Positions 1 to 8,790 of a stretch of DNA of 64,000 nucleotides are shown one piece after another. The position numbers were made by a program, and so were the translations under genes. The notes under the pieces are model-generated. The model was not told the origin of the DNA, searched no databases, and worked only from the letters and a program-made list of their open reading frames with translations. How positions within the stretch are numbered: position 1 is the stretch's first letter; each line of letters begins with the position of its first letter. This DNA comes from SIG710 sp045596925. GTDB lineage: Bacteria > Bacillota > Clostridia > Oscillospirales > CAG-272. The DNA lies in NCBI GenBank assembly GCA_045596925.1, contig JAZODH010000041.1, positions 3,140 through 67,139 of the forward strand, read 5' to 3'.

Positions 1-923
1 AATTTTATTTCAAGCTTCGAGGGGTGAACGTTCACGTCCACACATCTGGGGTCGATCTTCACAAAAAGCACGCAACAGGGGAATTTTTCGGGGGGTATGT
101 AAGAGGAAAATGCCTGTTCTATTGCCGCCATGGCGGTTTTGCTCTTTACGTATCTGCCGTTGATGAAGAAATTCTGGAAATTTCGGTTGGCCTTCACGTT
201 ATCGGACCGTCCGATATAGCCCGTGATCTCGATACCCTCGCTGCTTCCCTGCACGGGAATAAGCCGAGTGGCAAAATCACGGCCGAAAACAGAATAGATA
301 GCCGAGTGGAGCTTACCGTCGCCCATGGTTTCAAGCTTGACGTTACCGTCCGAGATCAGTCGGAAGGCAATTTCGGGGTGGGACAGGGACACGCGCTCAA
401 CACAGCTGACCACAGCCATTCCCTCGGTTATATTCTTTTTGAGGAATTTTCTCCGTGCGGGCACGTTATAGAAAAGGTCCTCCACAATAATGCTCGTACC
501 CTCCGAGCAAGCCCGTTCGGTAACACCGACCACCACTCCTCCGTGAGCCTCTAGAGCCGCGCCAAGCTCGCTATCCTTTGTTTTTGACACGATGCGGACG
601 TTTGCAACAGAGGAAATAGCCGCCAAAGCCTCTCCGCGGAAGCCGAGAGAAATAATGGCTTCCAAGTCTTCTGCGTCCTTTATTTTACTTGTGGCGTGGC
701 GACGCAATGCCACGGGCAGGTCTTCTTTTGAAATTCCGCTGCCGTTGTCGGTGACGCGCATATAGGATATTCCGCCGTTCTGTATCTCGACGGTTATTCT
801 GTCCGCGCCCGCATCTATTGAGTTTTCCACAAGCTCCTTGATGACGGAGGCAGGTCTGTCGACCACCTCGCCTGCGGCTATAAGGTTAGCCACAGCGAAG
901 CTGAGAACGTTTATTTTTCCCAT
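1..923 (-). CDS. mutL: DNA mismatch repair protein MutL (5' part; runs off the window)
   Basis: The reading frame is open from an ATG at 923 to the window edge, so only the first ~307 codons are present. MutL is the ATPase that couples MutS mismatch recognition to downstream repair. The GHKL ATPase motifs are visible: an E-L-V-x-N-S-x-D-A-G helix near residue 35, DNGSGI, and GFRGEAL near residue 95, followed by the transducer-domain V-N-V-H-P-S-K motif near the cut end. The lysine of that last motif contacts ATP in known MutL proteins. The gene starts 33 bp after mutS, the usual mutS-mutL order. The C-terminal dimerisation/endonuclease domain lies outside, so nuclease capacity cannot be judged. 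Confidence 0.97.
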   Translation of the reverse strand, partial: MGKINVLSFAVANLIAAGEVVDRPASVIKELVENSIDAGADRITVEIQNGGISYMRVTDNGSGISKEDLPVALRRHATSKIKDAEDLEAIISLGFRGEALAAISSVANVRIVSKTKDSELGAALEAHGGVVVGVTERACSEGTSIIVEDLFYNVPARRKFLKKNITEGMAVVSCVERVSLSHPEIAFRLISDGNVKLETMGDGKLHSAIYSVFGRDFATRLIPVQGSSEGIEITGYIGRSDNVKANRNFQNFFINGRYVKSKTAMAAIEQAFSSYIPPEKFPCCVLFVKIDPRCVDVNVHPSKLEIK

Positions 924-956
924 AATATTTGCCCGTCGGGCCTTCCTTTCTTTGTT

Positions 957-3548
957 TTACTTCAGTTTCTTCTGAATCTCGTAGAGAAGCTGCATAGCCT
1001 CGTAAGGTGAGATCATATTAAGATCAATATTCTTCAATTCCTCCATCGCCTGTGCACGCAAAGTGTCGTCGATGCTGATGAGACTGTCGTCCTCCGCCTC
1101 AACGGGACGCTCGGAGCGGGAAGTCACGATACCCGAACCGCTTTCAATAGTTGCAAGTATCTGCTTTGCACGCTTTACCACCTCGCCCGGCACGCCTGCA
1201 AGCTTTGCAACCTCGATACCGTAGCTGTCGTCGGTAGAGCCGCGGACGATCTTACGAAGGAATGTAATGTTGTCTCCGCGCTTCTTTGCGGCGATGTTAT
1301 AGTTTACGATGCCGTCAAACTCGTCTTCAAGGCTTGTCAGCTCGTGATAGTGGGTGGCAAAAAGTGTCTTTGCACCGATCTTCGAGCTGTTGGTAAACTC
1401 CGCGATAGCGCGGGCAATGCTCATGCCGTCAAAGGTGCTTGTGCCGCGTCCGATCTCGTCGTAGACAATGAGGGACTTTCTCGTGGCGTTCTTTAAAATA
1501 TACGCCACCTCGTTCATCTCAAGCATAAAGGTGGACTGTCCCGATGCCAGATCGTCCGACGCGCCGACACGGGTGAACACCTTGTCAACAATGCCGATCT
1601 CCGCATCGGATGCGGGAACAAAGGAGCCTATCTGCGCCATGACGGTGATAAGCGCCACCTGTCTCATATAGGTGGACTTACCTGCCATATTGGGGCCTGT
1701 TATAAGCATAAGTCGGTCATTGGCCGAGTCGATATCCACGTCGTTCGGAACAAAATACGTATCGCGGGTAAACTGCTCCACCACAGGGTGACGTCCGTCC
1801 TTGATGTAAATACGGCTTCCGCCCGTCACCTCGGGACAAACGTATTTGTTTCGCGCCGCCACGGTGGCAAGAGAGCGGTAGACGTCAAGCTCAGCAAGCA
1901 GCGCCGCCGTTTCCTGTATACGTGTACTGCACGCCGCAACCGCCGTTCTCACCTGCTGGAAAAGCTCGTATTCGAGAGAACAGAGCTTGTCTGCCGCGCC
2001 CAGAATGGTGGCTTCCTTGTCCTTTAAGTCCTGGGTGATATATCGCTCGCAGTTGACCAAGGTCTGCTTTCTTATGTAATGGTCGGGGACCATCGAAAGG
2101 AAGGACTGGGACACCTCGATATAATATCCGAAAACCTTGTTGTAACGGACTTTCAGAGTCTTTATGCCCGTAGCTTCCTTTTCCTCCGCCTCGATCTTTT
2201 CGATCCAGCTCTTGCCGTTATCGCGGATAGAGCGGAGCTGATCAACGTCGGCGTTGTAGCCGTCGGCTATCATACCACCGTCGCGGACGGTAAAGGGCGG
2301 ATCCTCAACGATAGACGCGTTGATAAGTGAGCAGATATCTTCAAGCTCGTCAAGCTCTGTATAGATGCGGTGAAGCTCGCGGCTCTCACAGGAGCTGAGC
2401 TGTCCCTTAATCTCCGGTATGACCCTTGCTGTATTGGCAACCGCGCGCAGATCCTTTGCGGTGGCAGAGCCGTAAACGATACGGGAAATGAGTCTTTCAA
2501 GGTCAAGAACGCCCGAAAGAAGCTCCCCAAGCTCCTCGCGCAAAATAAAATTATCATAAAGCTCCCGAACGGCACTCTGACGCTCGGTTATGCTGCTGAC
2601 GCGCAGCAAAGGATGCTCCACCCAATAGCGAAGCATTCTTGCACCCGCCGCCGTGCGGGTCTTGTCAAGTACCCAGAGCAGAGAGCCTTTCTTTTCCTTT
2701 GAGCGCATGGTCTCGGTGATCTCAAGGTTTCGGCGGGTGTTGGTATCCATTTCAAGATACTGTCCCTCGCTGTAAATTCTCAGCTCCTTGATATAGGAGA
2801 TATCACCCTTTTGGGTGTTGTTTACGTATGTCAGAAGACCGCCCACCGAGCACACGACAGCATTTTGCTCTGTCACGTTCTCGCGGATAGAGTCGGTAAA
2901 TTGGCTCTCTATCAGCGCACGGCTGTTTGCATACTCAAACCAGTCGGGGTGGTTGTCGCTGACCGAGGTCTCCATACGCGCCGAGATGAACTGAGCAAGC
3001 TCAGGCTCGGCTGACAGAGGGATATTCACAATAATTTCACTCGGAGAATAGGTTCCCAGCTCGTTTGTGAGCTTCTTTATCATGTCCGCGCCGTCCAAGG
3101 TGGTGGCGGAAATTGCGCCCGTAGACACGTCCGCAAAGCTGACGCCGCATTCAAATTCGCCCACGTAGATCGCGCAAAGGTAGTTGTTATCACCTTCGGA
3201 AAGCATACTCGATTCAAGAAGCGTTCCCGGTGTGACCACGCGAATGACCTCGCGGCGCACAAGTCCCTTTGCGGTCGCAGGGTCCTCCACCTGCTCGCAG
3301 ATGGCGACCTTAAAGCCCTTTGCAATGAGCTTTGCTATATAGGTGTCCGCCGCATGGAATGGTACTCCGCACATGGGCGCACGCTCGGGCTCACCCCAGT
3401 CCTTGCCCGTAAGTGTCAGGTCGATTGCCGCCGACGCCGCCTTTGCGTCGTCGAAAAACATCTCGTAAAAATCCCCCACGCGGTAAAAGAGCAGGAAATC
3501 CTTATACTGATTTTTTATCTCAAAATATTGCTCCATCATCGGAGTCAT
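957..3548 (-). CDS. mutS: DNA mismatch repair protein MutS
   Basis: Full-length MutS (863 aa, normal for the MutS1 family) binds base mismatches and small loops and signals through MutL. The N-terminal mismatch-reading motif G-D-F-Y-E, with the intercalating Phe, is near residue 26. The ABC-type ATPase near residues 600-760 has Walker A TGPNMAGKST, a D-E-I-G-R-G-T-S-T-F-D-G stretch and a T-H-Y-H switch. The start at 3548 lies 31 bp downstream of the YlbF-like gene. Transcription probably begins at the promoter before nudF and continues into mutL. Nothing is missing or unusual. Confidence 0.98.
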   Translation of the reverse strand: MTPMMEQYFEIKNQYKDFLLFYRVGDFYEMFFDDAKAASAAIDLTLTGKDWGEPERAPMCGVPFHAADTYIAKLIAKGFKVAICEQVEDPATAKGLVRREVIRVVTPGTLLESSMLSEGDNNYLCAIYVGEFECGVSFADVSTGAISATTLDGADMIKKLTNELGTYSPSEIIVNIPLSAEPELAQFISARMETSVSDNHPDWFEYANSRALIESQFTDSIRENVTEQNAVVCSVGGLLTYVNNTQKGDISYIKELRIYSEGQYLEMDTNTRRNLEITETMRSKEKKGSLLWVLDKTRTAAGARMLRYWVEHPLLRVSSITERQSAVRELYDNFILREELGELLSGVLDLERLISRIVYGSATAKDLRAVANTARVIPEIKGQLSSCESRELHRIYTELDELEDICSLINASIVEDPPFTVRDGGMIADGYNADVDQLRSIRDNGKSWIEKIEAEEKEATGIKTLKVRYNKVFGYYIEVSQSFLSMVPDHYIRKQTLVNCERYITQDLKDKEATILGAADKLCSLEYELFQQVRTAVAACSTRIQETAALLAELDVYRSLATVAARNKYVCPEVTGGSRIYIKDGRHPVVEQFTRDTYFVPNDVDIDSANDRLMLITGPNMAGKSTYMRQVALITVMAQIGSFVPASDAEIGIVDKVFTRVGASDDLASGQSTFMLEMNEVAYILKNATRKSLIVYDEIGRGTSTFDGMSIARAIAEFTNSSKIGAKTLFATHYHELTSLEDEFDGIVNYNIAAKKRGDNITFLRKIVRGSTDDSYGIEVAKLAGVPGEVVKRAKQILATIESGSGIVTSRSERPVEAEDDSLISIDDTLRAQAMEELKNIDLNMISPYEAMQLLYEIQKKLK

Positions 3549-3579
3549 GGCGTTTTACCTCTCTTTTATAAATGAGAAA

Positions 3580-3981
3580 TTACTTTTTGGAAGCGCAGTC
3601 GGCGTGGCAGGAGCTGCAATCGTGCGTGCAAGGCTGTTCACCCGTAATGTTGAGAGTGATGATGCCGTTGACCTCGTTCATGAAGTTATTTACTGCCTCC
3701 TGAGCGGCATTCATGGCAACAAAAGCCTCATTGCTGACGATAAGATCGTAAAGCTCGTCGATACGATTCTGGATCTGCTTCAGTATCACCTCGTCGCGGT
3801 CCTCGCCCTTTTCAAATTCGTTTGCCATTGCCTTCTGCTGGACGTTGTATTCCACAACGTAGCGCAAAAGATCCTTGTCCTCGTCGTAAGCCTTCTTGGC
3901 TGCGTCCAGGGCCTTTACGCGCTCGTCTTCCTTTATAGCCTTGCCAAGCTCTGCGGCAAGCTCCACAATTCTGTTATCCAT
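3580..3981 (-). CDS. YlbF/YmcA (Ric) family protein with C-terminal cysteine cluster
   Basis: A 133-aa, mostly helical acidic protein of the Com_YlbF type. The start at 3981 (MDNRIVEL) is preferred over an ATG 45 bp upstream because GGAG lies just before it. In B. subtilis the small helical proteins RicA (YmcA) and RicF (YlbF) work with RicT in RNA processing and development and carry [4Fe-4S] clusters; ymcA lies between miaB and mutS there, and this gene has the same position. The tail carries four Cys plus His (pattern C-T-H-D-C-S-S-C-H-A-D-C), consistent with a metal or Fe-S site. Whether it corresponds to RicA or RicF is unclear: position favours RicA, while the Cys-rich tail recalls RicF. 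Confidence 0.8.
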   Translation of the reverse strand: MDNRIVELAAELGKAIKEDERVKALDAAKKAYDEDKDLLRYVVEYNVQQKAMANEFEKGEDRDEVILKQIQNRIDELYDLIVSNEAFVAMNAAQEAVNNFMNEVNGIITLNITGEQPCTHDCSSCHADCASKK

Positions 3982-3997
3982 TGTTTTTTTCTCCTTT

Positions 3998-5413
3998 TCA
4001 GTTCGCTTTTTGGCCGTAGAGCGCAAACGCCTCGGCTCTGTCTATTTTAATATTGAGATATTTTCCCGTATCGGACGGCTCGCCGTCAAAGAAAACGATC
4101 TTATTTCCCTCGGTGCGTCCGCTGTAGACCTTTTCATTATTTTTGCTTATGCCGTCGCACAGAACTCTGAGAGTTTTTCCCACCTCTTTTTGGTTAAGAT
4201 CAAGTGCGATCTCGTTTTGGGTTGCAAGCAGGCGATTAAAACGCTCACTTTTAATTTCATCGGGTATTTGACATTCCATTTCAGCCGCAGGCGTTCCCTT
4301 TCGCGGTGAGTAAATGAAGGAGTATATCATGTCAAATTTCACCCGGCGGAGCATATTGAGCGTGCCCTCAAAATCCTCCTCGGTCTCTCCGGGAAAGCCC
4401 ACGATGATGTCGGTAGTGATCGTTATCCCGGGAATCTTTTCCCGCAAATAATCCACCGTTTCAAGATACCTTGCTGTGTCGTAGCGGCGGTTCATTTTAG
4501 AGAGGATCTCATCACTTCCCGACTGCATGGGCAGGTGGAAATGACGCGCGATCTTGGGATTTTGCGCCATGGTGTCGATAAGCTTTTTCGATGCGTCCTT
4601 TGGGTGGCTTGTCATAAAGCGCAGGAGAAAATCTCCCTCGATCTTCGCAAGCTCCGCCATCAGATCGGCAAAATCGTAGTCAAAATCGCTGTCCTTTGCG
4701 TAAGAATTTACGTTCTGACCCAGAAGCGTTATGTCCTTATATCCACGCTGTACAAGGTCCCGCACCTCGGCGACGATCTCGCTCATTTCCCGACTGCGCT
4801 CGCGCCCTCTCACGTAAGGGACGATGCAGTAGGAACAGAAATTGTTGCAACCGTACATGATGCTGACCCACGCGCGATAATTGCTCTCGCGTTCAATTCT
4901 TAACCCCTCCGCGACGCAAAATTCGGTCTCCTGGGGGCAGTAAAGCCGCTTGCCCTTGGTGGTCTTATCGTAGAGCAGCTTGGGGAAACGGTGAAGGCTT
5001 GACGTGCCGAAGATAAAATCTACGTAAGGGTATCTGAATTTTATCTCCTCCGCCCTGTGGTCCTGGACCACCATACAGCCGCAGACGGCTATCATGGTCT
5101 CGGGCTTCTTTGCCTTTATGTGCTTGTACTGTCCGATAATGGACAGCGCCTTTTTTTCGGCGTGCTCGCGAATGGCGCAGGTGTTGACAAGTATCAGATC
5201 GGCTTCCTGCGGGTCTTTCGTCACCGTGTAACCCATGTCGATCGACATTCCCGCCAGCTTTTCGCTGTCCGCCTCGTTTTGCTGACAGCCAAAAGTCAGA
5301 ACAAAGACCTTTTTGCCCTTGCCCGCGTTCAGTTGCCTCATTTTCTCGGTATATTCTCTGCACTCTCCCATCTCGCTGTGGGAAAGTATCCTGTTTTTTC
5401 TCTCTTGTGTCAT
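3998..5413 (-). CDS. miaB: tRNA-2-methylthio-N6-dimethylallyladenosine synthase MiaB
   Basis: MiaB is a radical-SAM methylthiotransferase that converts i6A37 to ms2i6A37 in tRNAs reading UNN codons. Domain order is an N-terminal UPF0004 domain with three cluster Cys (T-F-G-C-Q-Q-N, N-T-C-A-I-R, C-G-C-M), a radical-SAM core with CNNFCSYC, and a C-terminal TRAM domain. The start at 5413 (MTQERKN) avoids an 11-bp overlap with nudF that the ATG at 5446 would need; its ribosome-binding site is weak (AGAG-like). The gene is 22 bp after nudF and 16 bp before the YlbF-like gene. MiaB rather than MtaB is supported by the N-terminal motif spacing and the mutS-adjacent position. Confidence 0.95.
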   Translation of the reverse strand: MTQERKNRILSHSEMGECREYTEKMRQLNAGKGKKVFVLTFGCQQNEADSEKLAGMSIDMGYTVTKDPQEADLILVNTCAIREHAEKKALSIIGQYKHIKAKKPETMIAVCGCMVVQDHRAEEIKFRYPYVDFIFGTSSLHRFPKLLYDKTTKGKRLYCPQETEFCVAEGLRIERESNYRAWVSIMYGCNNFCSYCIVPYVRGRERSREMSEIVAEVRDLVQRGYKDITLLGQNVNSYAKDSDFDYDFADLMAELAKIEGDFLLRFMTSHPKDASKKLIDTMAQNPKIARHFHLPMQSGSDEILSKMNRRYDTARYLETVDYLREKIPGITITTDIIVGFPGETEEDFEGTLNMLRRVKFDMIYSFIYSPRKGTPAAEMECQIPDEIKSERFNRLLATQNEIALDLNQKEVGKTLRVLCDGISKNNEKVYSGRTEGNKIVFFDGEPSDTGKYLNIKIDRAEAFALYGQKAN

Positions 5414-5435
5414 ATTATCTCTTTTTCTTTTTATT

Positions 5436-5990
5436 TCAGCCCTCAAGCCCGTCGGGGTGCAGAGTCAGCCACGCGCGGAGCACGCATGCCTGTGTCTTTG
5501 AATCGGGCACCTGGCCTCGCATTACCATTTGCACAAGCGTTTTCAGGGGAATCCGCTCGATTTCAAGAAATTCGTCGTCATCGGGGTGAGTCTCACCGAA
5601 TTTAAGTCCTCTTGCCATGAAAAGATGTATCTTTTCCGAGCAAATGGCAGGTGTGGGATAAAGAACGCCCATTTCGGTAAGCGTCTCGCACTGTGCTCCG
5701 ATCTCCTCTTCAAGCTCGCGCAAGGCCGCCTGTCGCACGTCGGTGTCAAACTCCTCCAGCTTGCCTGCGGGTATCTCAAGCAGGACCTGACCGTGAACGT
5801 ATCTGAACTGCTTTACGCACACAACATCTTCCTCATCGGTGACGGGAATGACCGCAACAGCTCCTCGGTGTAGTACGATCTCGCGCACGCCTTCTTCTCC
5901 GTTTGGAAGCAGAACGCGGTCAACGGAAACGTGGAGCACCTTTCCGTCAAAGATCTTCTCGGAGCTTATTTTCTTTTCTGTCAGATCCAT
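5436..5990 (-). CDS. nudF: Nudix hydrolase, ADP-ribose pyrophosphatase type
   Basis: A 184-aa Nudix protein related to ADP-ribose pyrophosphatase (NudF/YqkG), which hydrolyses ADP-ribose to AMP and ribose 5-phosphate. The Nudix box starts at GKLEEFD and continues to REL-EEE-IG; the first glutamate position of the consensus is Asp here, a conservative change. The preferred start is 5990, because the ATG at 6008 is followed by a GGAGGTG Shine-Dalgarno ideally spaced for the second ATG. It is the first gene of the operon leading to miaB, mutS and mutL, behind a good sigma-A promoter. Substrate assignment rests on family resemblance only. Confidence 0.88.
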   Translation of the reverse strand: MDLTEKKISSEKIFDGKVLHVSVDRVLLPNGEEGVREIVLHRGAVAVIPVTDEEDVVCVKQFRYVHGQVLLEIPAGKLEEFDTDVRQAALRELEEEIGAQCETLTEMGVLYPTPAICSEKIHLFMARGLKFGETHPDDDEFLEIERIPLKTLVQMVMRGQVPDSKTQACVLRAWLTLHPDGLEG

Positions 5991-6023
5991 CAGGGCACAC
6001 CTCCGCATAGTGATACATCTTAT

Positions 6024-6052
6024 ATTATACTTTATTTATAGTTATTTGTAAA
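6024..6052 (-). promoter_or_regulatory. Sigma-A promoter of nudF-miaB-mutS-mutL
   Basis: Read on the minus strand, TTTACA and TATAAT are separated by 17 bp. The -10 (6024-6029) is about 34 bp upstream of the nudF start. Confidence 0.8.
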
Positions 6053-6092
6053 GTATTTTTCGTAAAATTTCGCTCAAAAATGCGCTTGCCTA

Positions 6093-6121
6093 TTGATTTC
6101 GGAGATTTTATCGTGTAAAAT
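6093..6121 (+). promoter_or_regulatory. Probable promoter of traX-like gene
   Basis: TTGATT and TAAAAT are separated by 17 bp on the plus strand, about 47 bp before the start codon. It is divergent from the nudF promoter. Confidence 0.55.
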
Positions 6122-6167
6122 GTTCTTTGTGGATCTCACGCTCAAAAACCACGGAAAGGAGAGGAAT

Positions 6168-6884
6168 ATGACAGGCACAAGGCACATCTTTTCCCTGTCG
6201 GGAAACGCTTTGAAGGTACTGGCGGCGATCTCCATGGTTATCGACCACGTGGGAATGCTTATTTTCCCCGACGAGGAGATTTTCCGCATCATCGGCAGAC
6301 TTGCCTTTCCCATCTTCTCCTACATGATATGCGAGGGCTGTCGGCATACGAGACACCGTCTGCGATATCTGCTTCAGGTACTGATCCTCGGCATCGCCAC
6401 GACGGCAGTCTACGCCATAGCCATGGACGAGCTCTATTTTAACGCTCTTATCACCTTCTCCTGTTCAATCACGCTGATCCTTCTGCTCACCACGGCAAAG
6501 GAGAACGAAAAAACAGCGGGCAGACTCTTATATCTTTCCCTGTTTGCCGTTTCGGCGGCAATATTTTATCTGTTCACGCTGAAATTCACCGTTGACTATG
6601 GCTTCTGGGGAATAATGCTGCCCGTATTCCCATTTATCAGCGGTATACTGTTCCCTGAAGAAAGAAACGAGATCCTTGCTCTTACTCCGCAACTCCCGGC
6701 ATTCGGCATAGGACTGGCTGTCCTGTCCTTTGATATCGGCTGGGTGCAGCCATACAGCCTGCTCGCGCTCATTCCCCTGGCATTTTACAACGGTCGACAG
6801 GGCTTTAAGCTACCGAAATATTCTTTTTACGTGTTTTATCCGCTACATATCGGCATAATTTACCTGATAAGCTTGATGATATAA
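6168..6884 (+). CDS. TraX family membrane protein
   Basis: A 238-aa polytopic membrane protein with about seven hydrophobic segments and the N-terminal LSGNALKVLAAISMVIDH signature of the TraX family. TraX of the F plasmid acetylates pilin, but chromosomal homologues in Firmicutes are common, not linked to conjugation, and of unknown role; no conjugation genes are nearby. The start at 6168 is chosen for its AAGGAGAGG ribosome-binding site rather than an in-frame ATG 75 bp upstream. It forms a single-gene unit ending in a strong bidirectional hairpin. Confidence 0.85.
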   Translation: MTGTRHIFSLSGNALKVLAAISMVIDHVGMLIFPDEEIFRIIGRLAFPIFSYMICEGCRHTRHRLRYLLQVLILGIATTAVYAIAMDELYFNALITFSCSITLILLLTTAKENEKTAGRLLYLSLFAVSAAIFYLFTLKFTVDYGFWGIMLPVFPFISGILFPEERNEILALTPQLPAFGIGLAVLSFDIGWVQPYSLLALIPLAFYNGRQGFKLPKYSFYVFYPLHIGIIYLISLMI

Positions 6885-6915
6885 AAAATTGCGAGGCACA
6901 GCCTCGCAATTTTTT
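6884..6915. terminator. Bidirectional terminator between convergent genes
   Basis: A near-perfect palindrome (AAAAAATTGCGAGGC, 2-nt loop, and its complement) gives a GC stem flanked by A and T runs on both strands. It serves traX and the convergent gene, whose stop codon it overlaps. Confidence 0.9.
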
Positions 6916-7660
6916 ACTGTTCAAATTCAAGTATGGCGCGGAACAGCATTTCGGATTTTTTATACTGCTCCTTGTTCTTCTTGCCGCCAAGGAACGTGCC
7001 GACGCTCACATCCGAACGAAGGCAAAGGATAGTATCCTTTGGCAGGTCCTTGACACCGGGGTAATATTGCCCGAATGCAGTCTCGCTCAGCCGCACGCCG
7101 CATTCGTCAACAGCACTCTCGGGGGTGTATCCCAGCACGTCGGAGAGCAATCTGAAGCCCCCCGATTCCCGCACCATGCCGTAGAGATACGGGGACAACA
7201 GGCAGACCGAATATTCTCCTGCCAAGATAAGGTTTTGGAACGCTTGGAAGTTTTGGGAGTTGAACCCCACGTCGATATATGCCTCCTCACCGTTTTTCTC
7301 CGCCTCGGCCTTTATTGCGTTTATCTCCTCTTCGGAGAAGATCTGGTGGTACACAAGTGCCACTCTTTTTGTCTCGTCCTTGCCCGCAGCGTCGTCGGGA
7401 AGCACGTATTCAAGAGCACCTTCGATATTCTGCACACCCTCGCCGTTGAACATGAAATATTCAGGTCCTGCATAGAGAACGCTCACGTCGTTTTTGTCTT
7501 TGTTACACGTTTGCAGGGTACAGATAAGAATTACGATCAAAGCAAAAATTACACAAATAGTAGTCCACTTATAATGATACCAAAAATTATCCAACCATTT
7601 TGCCATCTTGCTTTCGTAAACTATCTCGCCACCCTGCTCCTTTTCGTTTTTATCGGACAT
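6914..7660 (-). CDS. Hypothetical single-pass membrane protein
   Basis: A 248-aa protein of unrecognised family. It has a charged cytoplasmic N-terminus (~30 aa), one transmembrane segment near residues 32-50 (WTTICVIFALIVILICTL), and a ~195-aa extracytoplasmic domain rich in aromatic and acidic residues. GAGGTG before the ATG supports the start. It is the last gene of a three-gene operon (HAD phosphatase, aldo/keto reductase, this gene), 9 bp after the reductase. The outer domain has alternating strands and helices vaguely like a periplasmic binding fold, but no function can be assigned. Confidence 0.75.
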   Translation of the reverse strand: MSDKNEKEQGGEIVYESKMAKWLDNFWYHYKWTTICVIFALIVILICTLQTCNKDKNDVSVLYAGPEYFMFNGEGVQNIEGALEYVLPDDAAGKDETKRVALVYHQIFSEEEINAIKAEAEKNGEEAYIDVGFNSQNFQAFQNLILAGEYSVCLLSPYLYGMVRESGGFRLLSDVLGYTPESAVDECGVRLSETAFGQYYPGVKDLPKDTILCLRSDVSVGTFLGGKKNKEQYKKSEMLFRAILEFEQ

Positions 7661-7669
7661 GAAAACACC

Positions 7670-8788
7670 TCATTTCTTGTCTCTGTTATCGTACTTTTCC
7701 GACGCCTTTTTGAGAAGCTCAATGATGGGCAGATGCTGAGGACAAGCGCTCTCGCACTGACCGCATCCTATACAATCACAGGCACGTCCGCCCTTTTGGG
7801 CAAGCTTATCGTATTCTCCTTCAGTACCCCAGTTCTTGTAGCACACTTTGGAATTATAGAGTCCAAAAATGTCGGGAATGGCTATGTTCATAGGGCAGCC
7901 GTCGGTGCAGTAACGGCACGCGGTGCACTCAATGCGGTTCATGCCAATGAGCAGATCGCGGGTCTTTTCGATGACAGCCTGCTCCCTTTCGTCAAGAGGC
8001 TTAAAATCCTTCATTGAGGCCACGTTATCCTCCATTTGGGCAATGCTGCTCATGCCCGACAGGACCATCTTCACACCCTCAAAGCCTGCGGCGTATCTCA
8101 CCGCATAGGACGCAGGGCTTCCCTCTCCAGCCTCGGCAAGAACGGCTTTTGCTTCGTCGGGAAGATTAGCCAAATAACCTCCCTTGACAGGCTCCATGAT
8201 AATGATATCCTTTCCGAACTCACGGCAGACCTCGTATACTCCCTTACCGTCAACGTCGGGGTTGAGATAGTCCACGTAATTGAACTGGATCTGCACCGCC
8301 TCAACAGCAGGCTGCTCGGAGAGGATCTTACGCAAAGTCGCGGCATCGTCGTGGAAGGAAAGACCCACGTGTCTGATCTTTCCCTGCGCCTTCAGCTCGG
8401 ATGCGATCTCGTATGCACGGCATTTCTTGTATTTTTCGTAGCAGTTGCGGTCCTGAGCGTGCATCAGGTAGTAATCAAAATACTCAACGCCCGTATCGCG
8501 CAGCTGTTCCTCGAAAAGGGGGATTATATCCTCCTCCTTTTCAAAATTCCAGGTAGAAAGCTTGGTCGTAAGCATGAATTTTTCTCTCGGATAGCGCTCC
8601 GTCAGGCATTCTCTCACGACAGATTCGCTCTTACCGCTGTGATAAACGTGTGCCGTGTCAAAATAAGCAAAGCCCGCGTCCATGAAGATATCCACCATAC
8701 GCTTGACCTGCTCAATATCTACCTCTTCACCGATCTTGGGAAAGCGCATACAGCCAAAGCCCAGCTTTTTGCAATCTTTAAGTTCCAT
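7670..8788 (-). CDS. Aldo/keto reductase with C-terminal ferredoxin domain
   Basis: A 372-aa fusion. Residues 1-270 are an aldo/keto reductase barrel with the tetrad in context: Asp-Tyr in AYFDTAHVYHSGKSE, Lys in LTTKLS, His in YYLMHAQD. Residues ~285-360 hold two [4Fe-4S]-type Cys clusters (CTACRYCTDGCP and CDCIGCGQCESACP). Such COG1453-type proteins are frequent in anaerobes, where the Fe-S domain presumably links NAD(P)H chemistry to another electron carrier; the physiological substrate is unknown. The AAGGAG ribosome-binding site lies in the end of the upstream HAD gene, only 2 bp away, so the two are co-transcribed and likely translationally coupled. Confidence 0.9.
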   Translation of the reverse strand: MELKDCKKLGFGCMRFPKIGEEVDIEQVKRMVDIFMDAGFAYFDTAHVYHSGKSESVVRECLTERYPREKFMLTTKLSTWNFEKEEDIIPLFEEQLRDTGVEYFDYYLMHAQDRNCYEKYKKCRAYEIASELKAQGKIRHVGLSFHDDAATLRKILSEQPAVEAVQIQFNYVDYLNPDVDGKGVYEVCREFGKDIIIMEPVKGGYLANLPDEAKAVLAEAGEGSPASYAVRYAAGFEGVKMVLSGMSSIAQMEDNVASMKDFKPLDEREQAVIEKTRDLLIGMNRIECTACRYCTDGCPMNIAIPDIFGLYNSKVCYKNWGTEGEYDKLAQKGGRACDCIGCGQCESACPQHLPIIELLKKASEKYDNRDKK

Positions 8789-8790
8789 TT

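Noticed and set aside
6168..6884. TraX as a sign of a conjugative element
   Set aside because: There is no relaxase, coupling protein or type IV secretion gene nearby; chromosomal TraX-like genes are common in Firmicutes.
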